Origin: CAVQOB01 sp963714325
GTDB lineage: Bacteria; Pseudomonadota; Alphaproteobacteria; Rhizobiales; Hyphomicrobiaceae
Length of the DNA: 64,000 nt
NCBI GenBank assembly: GCA_963714325.1
Contig: CAVQOB010000012.1
Coordinates: 97,689-161,688 of the forward strand
Direction: 5' to 3'
Part shown: positions 48,901 through 56,531 of the stretch, piece after piece
Numbering within the stretch: the stretch's first letter is position 1
Layout: the number at the start of each line of letters is the position of its first letter
Program-made: the position numbers and the translations under genes
The notes under the pieces: model-generated
The model's database searches: none
The model's input: only the letters and a program-made list of their open reading frames with translations
What the model was told of the DNA's origin: nothing

Positions 48901-49592
48901 GCCTGCTGAAGCTGCGGCCGGCGCCGATGTGGACGCCGATGGAACGCCTCGCCGAGGAGTTCAAGGCGATCGGGTTCTATCTCTCGGGCCATCCGCTCGA
49001 TGAATATCAGAGCATCCTGGCCAAGCTCGGCGTGGTGCCGTTCGTCGAGTTCGAGCGGCGCGCAATGGCGGGGCTTCCGGCCGGGCGATTGGCGGCGATT
49101 GTCGTCGCCGCCCGAGAACGTCGCTCGCAGAAGGGCAACAAGTTCGCTTTTGTGCAGTTTTCCGATGCGACCGGGCAATTCGAGACCATCGTCTTCTCCG
49201 ACACGCTCGCTGCCGCCGGCGATCTGCTGACGCCGGGGACGGCCGTACTGGTGTCGGTCGAGGCCGACCGTGGCGAGGGCGATACGCTGAAATTGCGGGC
49301 GCAGGCGATCGAGGGGCTCGATCAGGCGGCGATGAGCGTGCAGACCGGATTGCGGTTGGTACTGGATCGCCGGCTTCTGCAGGGCGGGCAGGTACAGCTT
49401 GGCGGCCTCAGGAAACACCTTAAACCCGGTGGGCATAACGGCCGCGGGGGCGGCGAGATCCGGCTGGTGCTCGAACTCGATGATCGCGAGCGCGAACTCG
49501 AATTCACACTGCCCGGCAAGTTTGACGTCTCGCCATTGCAACGCGGGGTGATTTCGACGGTGCCGGGCGTGCTTGAGGTGGTGGAGATTTGA
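45993..49592 (+). CDS. dnaE: DNA polymerase III alpha subunit
   Basis: Replicative polymerase, 1199 residues. The N-terminal PHP domain begins FVHLKVHSAYSLLEGAL; the catalytic Asp motif PDFDIDFCQDRRDEV is at about residue 435; the fingers region has GYGFNKSHAAAYAVVSYHTA; the C-terminal part has an OB-fold (about 1030-1110; FAFVQFSDATGQFETIVFSD) and a tau-binding tail. Length and domain order are those of DnaE1, not the error-prone ImuC/DnaE2 form. It stands with no other replication gene nearby. Confidence 0.98.
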   Translation: MSTLIRTASTSTAATTGTAPGATFVHLKVHSAYSLLEGALQIANLGRIADAAGTPAIGLTDTNNMFGALEFAEKVGKEGIQPITGVSLAMDFADRGQDDGAKKPVQPARHKDGLIALLAMNATGYANLMKLVSKAHLEASDVDGPHITIQALEAYATGLIILTGGPDGPIDRALRDTQSAFARRRLERLQACVGDRLYVELQRHGLPSEAEVEPQLLDLAYALGIPLVATNECYFAKPDDYESHDALIAIADGRFVSEDNRRRLTREHGFKSAAEMVQLFADLPEATANTIEIAQRCAYKIKGRKPILPSFVRVEPGADEPQRLAAEAAELKRQAEEGLQARLAAIERAEGFSVADYEKRLAYEIDVIAKMQFPGYFLIVADFIQWSKANGIPVGPGRGSGAGSLVAYALTITDLDPLRFGLLFERFLNPERVSMPDFDIDFCQDRRDEVIRYVQKKYGADRVAQIITHGKLQARAVLRDVGRVLQMPYGQVDRLCKLVPNNPANPVTLRQAIDGEPKLQEAARDEDVVAKLLEISEKLEGLYRHASTHAAGMVIGDRPLDELVPMYRDPKSNFPITQFNWKMVEAAELVKFDFLGLKTLTVLQKAVELIKRGRGIEVDLPKLPLDDKASYELLARADTVGVFQLESTGMRESLKRLKPDRFEDIIAMVALYRPGPMDNIPTYINRKHGEEPIDYPHALIKPILEETYGVIIYQEQVIQIAQVMGGYSLGQADLLRRAMGKKDKNEMAAQQAKFVEGAIKNGVKKEDAVYIFELVDKFAGYGFNKSHAAAYAVVSYHTAYIKANFREEFLAASMTLDMANTDKLAMFAAEARRSGITVKPPCINASDVDFLAEAPKDGAKAGAIRYSLAALKNIGKGAVEAIVAERSKGGTYRDLNDFARRFHAKALNKRGLETLAAAGAFDGVQPNRALVAGNVDQILNTANQIQKDAEVGQGSLFGGGPAKGGAAEESLLKLRPAPMWTPMERLAEEFKAIGFYLSGHPLDEYQSILAKLGVVPFVEFERRAMAGLPAGRLAAIVVAARERRSQKGNKFAFVQFSDATGQFETIVFSDTLAAAGDLLTPGTAVLVSVEADRGEGDTLKLRAQAIEGLDQAAMSVQTGLRLVLDRRLLQGGQVQLGGLRKHLKPGGHNGRGGGEIRLVLELDDRERELEFTLPGKFDVSPLQRGVISTVPGVLEVVEI

Positions 49593-49730
49593 GGGCAACG
49601 CCCCATTTAGGGGCGAAAAGCTGCAATTCCCGCGGAGAGGTGTTGAAGCGCCTTGATTTTCTGACGGTTTCAGGTTGGGTTCATCGGACGGCGGCCATGG
49701 TCGCGGTCGGGAACCCTTGGGAGACTGATA

Positions 49731-51500
49731 ATGGCTGGGACACTTTACGCGAAATTGCGCGATGCGGCGATGCTGGCGTCGGCCTTGGTGGTGTTGACCG
49801 CGTACGCGGCGCCGGTCGTCGCGCAACAGCCGCTAACCAAGGAGCAGCTTGAGGAACTGGCGAAGAAAAAGGCGCGCGAGGGCCGCCCGCCGCAGGGCCA
49901 AGGGCAGGGTCAGGGTCAACAGCAGCAGCAGCAGCGCCAGCAAGATCAGCAAGGTCAGCAGCAGCGTCAGCAGCAGCAACAAAAAGAGCAGCTGCAGCGC
50001 CAGCAGCAGCAGCGCGAGCAACAGCTGCAGCGCGACCAGCAGCAACAGAAAGACCAGCAGCAGCGCCAGCTGCAGCAGCAAAAGGACTTGCAGCAGCGCC
50101 AACAGCAGCAACAGCAGCGCGATCAACAGTTGCAGCGTGACCAGCAGCAGCAAAAAGATCGACTCCTGCAGCAGCAACAGCAGCAGAAAGATCAGCAGCT
50201 CCGTCAGCAGCAACAGCGCGATCAGCAGCTGCAGCGCGACCAGCAGCAGCAGAAGGAGCAGTTGCTGCGCCAGGAACAGCAGAAGAAAGAGCAGCTCCTG
50301 CGGCAGGAGCAGCAACAGAAAGATCTGCAGCTCCGGCAGCAGCAGAAAGATCAGCAACTCAAAGACCAGCAGCAGAAGGACCAGCAGCTCCGGCAGCAGC
50401 AGCGCGGTTCAAGCGATCCCGGGCGCTCGACGACGCCTGGACAGGGACCGGCGATTGTCACGCCGCAGGGCGCGCCGCAACGCGGCTTTGACGGTCGCGG
50501 CAACAACCCGGGCGGATCGACTTCGCAACGCGGGATCGCGGTGCGGCAGCCGCTTGTCGTTGCCCCGAAGATCGACGCCATCCGCCAGGAGCGCCAGCGC
50601 GTCGAACAGAAAGGCAGCCCGCCCAATCAGATCGTGTTCCGTGAGCCCGGCAACCGCACGATCATCAAGCAGGATAGTCGCGTCATTATTCGCGCCGATG
50701 AGTCCCAGCGGTTCCAACGTTACTCGACCAGTGCACGTCCGTTCCGCAAGCCGGATGGCACCATGGAGACCGTGTTTGTCCGATCGGACGGAACGCGCGT
50801 CATCAGCATTGCGGATAGCTCGGGCCGCATCCTGCGCCGAGTGCGCCGGTTGCCGGGTGGACGCGAGATCGTGTTGTTCGACGATCGGCCCTTCTATAAG
50901 CGTGGGTCGTTCATTACCGGCGCCGGTATTGCCATTGGCGTCGGCGCCCTGCTGGCGCTGTCGCGACCGACCGTCTCGATTGCCCGCGAGCGCTACATCG
51001 TCGACTACGGCCGCGCCTCCGACGACGAGATCTACGAAGCCTTCTCGGCGCCGCCCATCTCGCGCCTCGAGCGGCGCTACACGATGGACGAGATCCGCTA
51101 CAACCCGCCGCTGCGCGAGTACATGCGCCGCGTCGATCTTGACGAGATCACCTTCGACACGGGTTCCTCGACGTTGTCACCTGATCAGTACGGCAAGCTC
51201 GAGCGGTTGGCCCGGATCATCATGCGGGTGCTTGAACGGGACCCGGCGGAAGTCTTCATGATCGAAGGGCATACCGATGCGCCCGGCGAGCCGGAGGACA
51301 ATCTGTCGCTGTCGGACCGCCGTGCCGAGGCGATCGCCGATATCCTGTCGTCCGAGTTCGGCGTGCCGCCGGAAAATCTGGTGACGCAAGGCTATGGCGA
51401 GCAGGAGCTCAAAATCGAAACACGCGATTCCGAGCGCCAGAACCGCCGCGTCACCATGCGCCGCATCGGGCCGCTGCTGAACCGGGACGCCAACAACTGA
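49731..51500 (+). CDS. OmpA family protein with long Gln-rich segment
   Basis: The ATG at 49731 follows GGGAG at 8 bases. The 589-residue protein has a signal peptide (ASALVVLTAYAAPVVAQQ), a roughly 170-residue segment (about 56-225) almost entirely Gln with Arg, Lys, Asp, Glu and Leu in coiled-coil-like spacing, a Gly/Pro-rich linker, a mid region with a short hydrophobic helix (SFITGAGIAIGVGALLALSR), and a C-terminal OmpA domain (about 465-585; EITFDTGSSTLSPDQ, FMIEGHTDAPGE, LSDRRAEAIADIL). The OmpA domain binds peptidoglycan. The Gln-rich part could be a periplasm-spanning rod. It follows dnaE by 138 bp. Confidence 0.9.
   Translation: MAGTLYAKLRDAAMLASALVVLTAYAAPVVAQQPLTKEQLEELAKKKAREGRPPQGQGQGQGQQQQQQRQQDQQGQQQRQQQQQKEQLQRQQQQREQQLQRDQQQQKDQQQRQLQQQKDLQQRQQQQQQRDQQLQRDQQQQKDRLLQQQQQQKDQQLRQQQQRDQQLQRDQQQQKEQLLRQEQQKKEQLLRQEQQQKDLQLRQQQKDQQLKDQQQKDQQLRQQQRGSSDPGRSTTPGQGPAIVTPQGAPQRGFDGRGNNPGGSTSQRGIAVRQPLVVAPKIDAIRQERQRVEQKGSPPNQIVFREPGNRTIIKQDSRVIIRADESQRFQRYSTSARPFRKPDGTMETVFVRSDGTRVISIADSSGRILRRVRRLPGGREIVLFDDRPFYKRGSFITGAGIAIGVGALLALSRPTVSIARERYIVDYGRASDDEIYEAFSAPPISRLERRYTMDEIRYNPPLREYMRRVDLDEITFDTGSSTLSPDQYGKLERLARIIMRVLERDPAEVFMIEGHTDAPGEPEDNLSLSDRRAEAIADILSSEFGVPPENLVTQGYGEQELKIETRDSERQNRRVTMRRIGPLLNRDANN
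49895..50405 (+). repeat. CAG/CAA-rich low-complexity stretch
   Basis: About 510 bp of mixed CAG, CAA and CGC codons coding for the Gln-rich rod. The imperfect short repeats make it prone to length change by slippage. The opposite strand reads as a Leu-rich open frame, an artefact of the same composition. Confidence 0.85.
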
Positions 51501-51534
51501 TGGTTGCGGCGATGTTGGGTTGGATCGCCGACCA

Positions 51535-51562
51535 TTGACGCAGTGCGAAAAACGCTTATAAG
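51535..51562 (+). promoter_or_regulatory. Candidate sigma-70 promoter of rpsD
   Basis: TTGACG (51535-51540), 16-base spacer, TATAAG (51557-51562). It lies about 175 bp before rpsD and just after the OmpA-like gene. Confidence 0.65.
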
Positions 51563-51736
51563 ACACGGCAGGCGGGGTCCATCGGGCCCCGTTTTCCATT
51601 GCGCTTGCGCGGTTTCAGGGCTTTCGAGCCCTGGCCTGTCGGTTCCGGTCTCCGGGGCAGAGGAGTGAGCGAGATGGCCCGCCGGTTCGCCGGCCGGGTT
51701 CAACCCCGTGCATAACAAAAGACGGAGAGTACCATC
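51563..51736 (+). promoter_or_regulatory. Structured leader of rpsD with UUCG hairpins
   Basis: Between the candidate promoter and the rpsD start lie a GC hairpin followed by TTTT (about 51572-51597), a perfect hairpin CAGGGCT-TTCG-AGCCCTG (51616-51633), and a second TTCG hairpin GCCGG-TTCG-CCGGC (51681-51694) extended by GGCCC/GGGTT. The first may act as an attenuator. In other bacteria S4 represses its own mRNA by binding a leader; this region is a candidate for that, not proven. Confidence 0.45.
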
Positions 51737-52354
51737 ATGTCCAAGCGCATCCGTGCGAAACACAAAATCGATCGCCGCCTCGGCCAGAACATCTGGGGCC
51801 GCTCGAAAAGCCCACTCAACAAGCGCGAGAGCCGCCCCGGCCAGCACGGCGAACGTCGCGCCGGCAAGCTGTCCGACTATGGCCAGCAGCTGCGCGCCAA
51901 GCAGAAGCTCAAGGGTTACTACGGCAGCATCGGCGAGCGCCACTTCAACCGGCTCTATGTCGAAGCCTCGCGCATGAAGGGGTCGACGTCCGAGCACATC
52001 ATCGGCCTGCTTGAGCGCCGCCTCGATGCCATCGTCTATCGCGCCAAGTTCGTGCCGACGGTGTTTGCAGCACGCCAGTTCGTCAGCCACGGCCACGTCA
52101 GCGTCAACGGCCGCAAGGTCGATATCGCGAGCTACCGCTGCAAGGTCGGCGATACGATCGAAGTGAAGGAAAAGTCGCGCCAGTTGCCACTGGTGCTGGA
52201 AGGCATCAAGAGCTCGGAGCGGGACGTGCCGGACTACCTCGATACCGACCACAACAAGATGACGACCAAGCTGGTTCGCATCCCCGGTCTGTCGGATGTG
52301 CCCTATCCCGTGCAGATGGAACCGAACCTCGTCGTCGAGTTCTATTCGCGCTAA
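51737..52354 (+). CDS. rpsD: 30S ribosomal protein S4
   Basis: 205 residues, starting MSKRIRAKHKIDRRLGQNIW. The N-terminal S4 region contains SRPGQHGERRAGKLSDYG, and the S4 RNA-binding domain has RLDAIVYRAKFVPTVFAARQ and VSHGHVSVNGRKVDIASY. It lacks zinc-binding Cys residues, as in most proteobacteria. It binds 16S rRNA early in assembly. It is monocistronic here, between its own promoter and terminator. Confidence 0.99.
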   Translation: MSKRIRAKHKIDRRLGQNIWGRSKSPLNKRESRPGQHGERRAGKLSDYGQQLRAKQKLKGYYGSIGERHFNRLYVEASRMKGSTSEHIIGLLERRLDAIVYRAKFVPTVFAARQFVSHGHVSVNGRKVDIASYRCKVGDTIEVKEKSRQLPLVLEGIKSSERDVPDYLDTDHNKMTTKLVRIPGLSDVPYPVQMEPNLVVEFYSR

Positions 52355-52377
52355 ACGACACGATCAGAGTTTTCTGC

Positions 52378-52412
52378 AAACGCGCTGGGATAAACCCCAA
52401 CGCGTTTTTTTT
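52378..52412 (+). terminator. Intrinsic terminator of rpsD
   Basis: AAACGCGCTGGG-ATAAA-CCCCAACGCG followed by eight T's. Stem about ten pairs with one bulge; 24 bp after the rpsD stop. Confidence 0.9.
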
Positions 52413-52558
52413 GTGGCGCCGCTGCGTGTGTGTGCGGGTAGGTTCACATATTGGTCTATGCAACATGGTGTTGCAGAAGTAAGATCCAAGCATACTCTGC
52501 GAACGGATTCCAAATCCGATTTTCCCAATATTGTTCTTACATCGTAGGGAGTTTCGTC

Positions 52559-53368
52559 ATGACCCTTCCAACACCTGACTACACCGCCATCAAGCAGCGC
52601 CAGCAAGCAACCTGGGCAGCAGGCGACTACGCGATCGTCGGCACGACACTGCAGATCGTCGGCGAGAGCCTCTGCGAAGCGATCGATATCCGGGCCGGCG
52701 AGCGTGTGCTTGATGTCGCCGCCGGCAACGGCAACGCGTCATTAGCGGCCGCGCGCCGGTTTGCCGATGTGACCTCAACTGATTACGTCGGAGCGTTGCT
52801 GACGCGTGGCAAGGAACGCGCGAACGCCGAGCGCCTTGTCATTCAGTTCAAAGAGGCTGATGCCGAGGCCTTACCCTTTGCAGACGGTAGCTTCGATGCC
52901 GTGCTGTCGACGTTCGGTGTCATGTTCACCCCGAACCAGGAAAAGTCTGCCGAGGAAATGATCCGTGTCTGTCGCACCGGCGGGCGGATTGGACTTGCCA
53001 ATTGGACGCCTGAGGGGTTCATCGGGCAACTGTTCAAAATCATCGGCGCACATGTGCCACCCCCGGCTGGCGTAAAGTCGCCGGCGCTCTGGGGAACTGA
53101 AGCCCGGTTGAAGGACCTGTTTCCAGGCCAAGCGGTCAAGGCAGCGAAGCAAACATTCAATTTCCGCTATCGCTCGCCCGATCACTGGCTGGAAATCTTC
53201 AAAACCTATTATGGTCCGACGAACCGCGCCTTTGCAGCGCTAGAACCGGATAAGCAGGCGGCACTGCAAGCGGATATCGTGACCTTACTTGCGCGCGTGC
53301 GACGGCCAGGCGAGGACACCTTGATTGTCCCAAGCGACTATCTCGAAGTGGTCGTGACGAAGCGCTGA
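52559..53368 (+). CDS. Class I SAM-dependent methyltransferase (UbiE-like)
   Basis: 269 residues. Start set at ATG 52559 (MTLPTPDYTAIKQ), seven bases after GGGAG; the longer open frame upstream runs into the rpsD downstream region. SAM-binding motif I is RVLDVAAGNGNASLAAA; the Asp of motif II is in VTSTDYVGALL; motif III-IV residues are in FKEADAEALPFADGSFDAVL and VCRTGGRIGLANWTPEG. The methyl acceptor is unknown; the family includes ubiquinone and small-molecule methyltransferases. Convergent with the flavoprotein gene, 27 bp apart. Confidence 0.9.
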   Translation: MTLPTPDYTAIKQRQQATWAAGDYAIVGTTLQIVGESLCEAIDIRAGERVLDVAAGNGNASLAAARRFADVTSTDYVGALLTRGKERANAERLVIQFKEADAEALPFADGSFDAVLSTFGVMFTPNQEKSAEEMIRVCRTGGRIGLANWTPEGFIGQLFKIIGAHVPPPAGVKSPALWGTEARLKDLFPGQAVKAAKQTFNFRYRSPDHWLEIFKTYYGPTNRAFAALEPDKQAALQADIVTLLARVRRPGEDTLIVPSDYLEVVVTKR

Positions 53369-53395
53369 ACGATGCGGCGGGCCGGTGGCACTCCT

Positions 53396-54586
53396 TCAGA
53401 CCGCCTGCCCCGCAGCCCACCCACTTGACCACGCCCATTGGAAATTATAGCCGCCAAGCCAACCTGTCACATCGACGGCTTCGCCGATGGCGAACAGCCC
53501 CGGTACTTTGGTGGCGCCCATCGTTTTGGAGGAAAGATCGCGCGTGTCGATGCCGCCGAGCGTGACTTCGGCTTTGGCGTAGCCCTCGGTTCCCGCCGGC
53601 AGGAACGACCACGCTTTGAGATGCGCTGCGAAATCGATGAGTGCGCGATCGGGAATGTTTGAAAGCTCGCGGGCAGGCAGATGTTCGAGCGCCAGCGCCT
53701 GCGCAAACCGTGTCGGCAAGATTTCCGCCAGAATGGTTTGCGGCGCGGATTTCGGACGCGCGCGCTTGGAAGCAAGGAGATACTCGGCAGCGTCGAGACC
53801 GGGGAGCAGGTCCATGACGATCGCCTCGCCTTGGCGCCAATAGGACGAGATCTGCAGGATGACCGGGCCAGAAAGCCCGCGATGCGTGAACAGCAGGCTT
53901 TCGCGGAAGCGCATGCGATCGGTCGCAGCGATCGCCGGCAGTGAGACGCCCGCAAGGGATTGATGGTAAGCGGCGGCCGGGCCGCGGCTGACGGTGAAAG
54001 GCACGAGACCGGGCAGCGTTTCCGTGACGCCCAAGCCAAAACGGTGTGCCACATCGTAGCTGAAACCTGTCGCGCCCATTTTGGGAATGGAAAGACCACC
54101 AGTCGCGAGCACCAGGGCGGCGGCTGTCAACCGGCCATCTTGTGTTTCGACGGTGAAGTGGTCGCTTCGCGAGACGTCGGTGATCGTCTGGTCGGTGCGG
54201 ATGTCGACATTGCCCACTTTGCACTCGTCGATGAGCATGGCGACGATCGCGCGGGCCGAACCGTCACAGAAGAGTTGGCCAAGGGTCTTTTCGTGATAGG
54301 CGATGCCATGCCGCTGCACGAGGGCCAGAAAATCGGTTTGGGTATAGCGGCTGAGCGCTGACGTGCAGAACTGCGGATTGGCCGACAGGAAACGGTCTGG
54401 CGCGCAATCGAGATTGGTGAAATTGCAACGCCCACCGCCGGAGATCAGAATCTTGGCGCCGACCTTAGCTGCGTGCTCGAGGAGGAGAACTTTGCGCCCG
54501 CGTTGACCGGCCGTCAGCGCACACATCAGCCCGGCGGCACCGGCGCCGATGATGATCACGTCGAAAGAGGTTGTCGTGGCCGTCAT
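53396..54586 (-). CDS. BaiN/HI0933-type flavoprotein
   Basis: 396-residue NAD(P)/FAD-dependent oxidoreductase. The FAD-binding motif is DVIIIGAGAAGLMCALTAG; the family-specific ILISGGGRCNFTNLD follows, and VLATGGLSIPKMGATG and the C-terminal GEAVDVTGWLGGYNFQWAW close the flavin site. The family (HI0933, YhiN, BaiN) is widespread with poorly defined physiological substrates. Single gene, convergent with the methyltransferase gene. Confidence 0.92.
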   Translation of the reverse strand: MTATTTSFDVIIIGAGAAGLMCALTAGQRGRKVLLLEHAAKVGAKILISGGGRCNFTNLDCAPDRFLSANPQFCTSALSRYTQTDFLALVQRHGIAYHEKTLGQLFCDGSARAIVAMLIDECKVGNVDIRTDQTITDVSRSDHFTVETQDGRLTAAALVLATGGLSIPKMGATGFSYDVAHRFGLGVTETLPGLVPFTVSRGPAAAYHQSLAGVSLPAIAATDRMRFRESLLFTHRGLSGPVILQISSYWRQGEAIVMDLLPGLDAAEYLLASKRARPKSAPQTILAEILPTRFAQALALEHLPARELSNIPDRALIDFAAHLKAWSFLPAGTEGYAKAEVTLGGIDTRDLSSKTMGATKVPGLFAIGEAVDVTGWLGGYNFQWAWSSGWAAGQAV

Positions 54587-54846
54587 GCGTGCTTTGGACC
54601 ACGGACGTGGTTCGTTGTCGGGGCTGGATGTCAGGGTGGACCGGATCGGGCACCGAACGAGCCAGAGTTTGAACTCAGCGCGTTCTCAGGGTTGTCGGGG
54701 CGGGTGTCAAGCATCCGGGATGGCGGGATCGGGATCGCGGCCGCCAAATGTTTCCAAGGGTCAGCGCGCGACCTCGCCCCCGGCAACGCGCGGGTGCCGG
54801 AGGCCAAGCAGCTTTCACGATGACAGTGTGCACATTGATGCCGAAC

Positions 54847-55002
54847 TCAATCTTTGATGTCCGGCTGCGCTGGGGTGTGGGGCCCAGCGGTCTCCTGCAT
54901 CACAATTTGCTTCAGCAGCGACGGATCGAGACGGCTCGCCACGGATGCGCTGTCAAATGCCAAAATGGCAACGAGCAGTACGAGTGTGAATTTGCTCCTC
55001 AT
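54847..55002 (-). CDS. Small secreted peptide (51 aa)
   Basis: The ATG at 55002 follows AAGGAGG with a 6-base gap, one of the best ribosome sites in the window. The product starts with a signal peptide (MRSKFTLVLLVAILAFDSAS) and continues VASRLDPSLLKQIVMQETAG, ending in PAQPDIKD. No family recognised. About 30 residues would remain after cleavage. It lies 100 bp behind a second short exported peptide and downstream of a GAF-LuxR regulator, all on the minus strand. Confidence 0.6.
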   Translation of the reverse strand: MRSKFTLVLLVAILAFDSASVASRLDPSLLKQIVMQETAGPHTPAQPDIKD

Positions 55003-55102
55003 GGGGTGCCTCCTTATGAACGGAGCACTGTTTCAATTCGCGTTAAGCGGAGAGGGCGATGGCGCAACGTGCACCAAGCGCCCCTGTCCTGGCCGCAGGG
55101 CT

Positions 55103-55264
55103 TCAGCCACCGCCGCCTTCGCCGCCGCCACGCTGGTCTTCCTGTAGCTTCCAGAATTTCTTGACACCCTCGGGCGTCTTGAAGTCGTACTCCTCAGCGA
55201 AAGCTGGTGCCAACATCACACTCAGGAAGCAAAATGCCATTGCTGCAATCATGGAGCGTTTCAT
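55103..55264 (-). CDS. Small secreted peptide (53 aa) with Gly-rich end
   Basis: The ATG at 55264 follows GGAG with an 8-base gap. The product has a clear signal peptide (AAMAFCFLSVMLAPAFA) with cleavage expected after AFA. The mature part is about 30 residues, starting EEYDFKTPEGVKKFWKLQED and ending in a Gly-rich tail (GGGEGGGG). It is not a family I can name. The gene lies 183 bp after the LuxR-type regulator on the same strand and could be its target. Confidence 0.65.
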   Translation of the reverse strand: MKRSMIAAMAFCFLSVMLAPAFAEEYDFKTPEGVKKFWKLQEDQRGGGEGGGG

Positions 55265-55446
55265 GGGTTTTCTCCGATTAAAAAAAACGTCCGTTAGGCT
55301 GTCATAAAATTACAGCCCTTGACCCTGCAAGTTTTCCCCGGGGGGAGGGTGTCTGTCAGGAGTCGATGCACCCTAAGCCGACGGGCGGCTGCCGGATATC
55401 CGCTTTGAATACGCATGTGCGTACGTATTTTTGCGTATGCGAGACA

Positions 55447-56352
55447 TCAGTCGCCGTTGAGCGTTGCGTCGCGATGCTCAAGGATCTGGCGCAAAAGTTG
55501 TGAGAAGCTGCGGATTTGCAGACGCGACAGGATATTCGCACGATGCACCTCGACGGTGCGCGGGCTAAGATTGAGTTGCAGCGCGGCTTCCTTGGTTTGC
55601 AGCCCCTGCATCAGCAGATCGAAGACGTCGCGCTGACGGCTGGTCAGTTGGCTGCGCTGAGCTTCCAGGAGTTCATCGCGGTGATTGAACGGTGCGCCGC
55701 GCGCCTGATCCAGGCCGGCCCCACCATTGGCCACCAGGCGTCGGGTCGTCGCAAGCACGGTCTCGCTATCACGCAACGCCTGCATCAGTCGCGCGTGCTC
55801 GATCGTTTCACGCTGCAGGCTGGCGTTGATGGTGTGAAATAGCGCGCCAGCCGCCCGCAATTCAATTTCGCTCATCACCGATGCCGCAAGATCGGTCATC
55901 ATCAGTTGATCAGCAACGGACCACTCCCGCCGTAAGGTATCGATCACACAGAAGCTGCCAAGGGTATTGTCGTGCGCCGTAATCAAGGGAATGCCGAGAT
56001 AGGCGATGACATTCAAGTCCGTCACCGCGCGATTGTTGCGAACAAGCGGGTGGCTCAGGGCGTCGTTGACCACCAGTGGCGCGGCGTTGGCGACGACATG
56101 CTGGCAGAACGAGTGGGTCAGCGGCGTCTCGCGCAGCGACGCCCAGGGCTCCGGCAGACCTTGCGCGCTTTTGAAGAACTGCCGATGATCGTCGACCAGC
56201 GATACAAGCGCGACCGGGGCTTTGAGCGCTCGGGCGGCAACGCGCGTCAGTCGATCAAAGGTTTCTTCAGGAGGCGTGTCAAGCAATTGCAGTCGCACCA
56301 ACTCTTCAAGGCGCGCAGGTCGCAACAGGGCTTCGATGTGGGTCGCGCTCAT
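55447..56352 (-). CDS. GAF domain LuxR-family transcriptional regulator
   Basis: 301 residues from ATG 56352 (MSATHIEALLRP); a TTG start at 56394 is in frame. A GAF sensor domain (about 20-160; ALVSLVDDHRQFFKSAQGL, PLVVNDALSHPLVRNN, GIPLITAHDNTLGSFCVID) resembles those of phytochrome-like and redox sensors. A linker helix leads to a C-terminal LuxR/FixJ helix-turn-helix (about 236-290; LTSRQRDVFDLLMQGLQTKE, NLSPRTVEVHRANIL). It lacks a receiver or kinase domain, so it probably senses a ligand or redox state directly. Its neighbours downstream are two tiny secreted peptides. Confidence 0.88.
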   Translation of the reverse strand: MSATHIEALLRPARLEELVRLQLLDTPPEETFDRLTRVAARALKAPVALVSLVDDHRQFFKSAQGLPEPWASLRETPLTHSFCQHVVANAAPLVVNDALSHPLVRNNRAVTDLNVIAYLGIPLITAHDNTLGSFCVIDTLRREWSVADQLMMTDLAASVMSEIELRAAGALFHTINASLQRETIEHARLMQALRDSETVLATTRRLVANGGAGLDQARGAPFNHRDELLEAQRSQLTSRQRDVFDLLMQGLQTKEAALQLNLSPRTVEVHRANILSRLQIRSFSQLLRQILEHRDATLNGD

Positions 56353-56531
56353 GATTTTACGATCAAAATAACCCAACCAAAATTGCGTACTCAAACGAGC
56401 ACGGCTTTCCCCGCAACAACCGGCTGCCGGACATTGCGGTGTCCAGTCAATGAATGCCTAAGTACGCCATAGTTGCGCTTCGATCGCACTGCACGTTTCA
56501 GTGATCGGCGTGGCCGCCCTTGGACCAGCCA

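Noticed and set aside
49599..49615. CGCCCC-ATTTA-GGGGCG hairpin after dnaE as terminator.
   Set aside because: The stem is only six pairs and no T-run follows on either strand.
49833..50357. Minus-strand Leu-rich open frame.
   Set aside because: Shadow of the CAG/CAA tract of the OmpA-like gene.
51690..51715. GGTTCAACCCC upstream of rpsD that resembles a tRNA T-arm.
   Set aside because: No acceptor stem, anticodon arm or D-arm can be folded around it.
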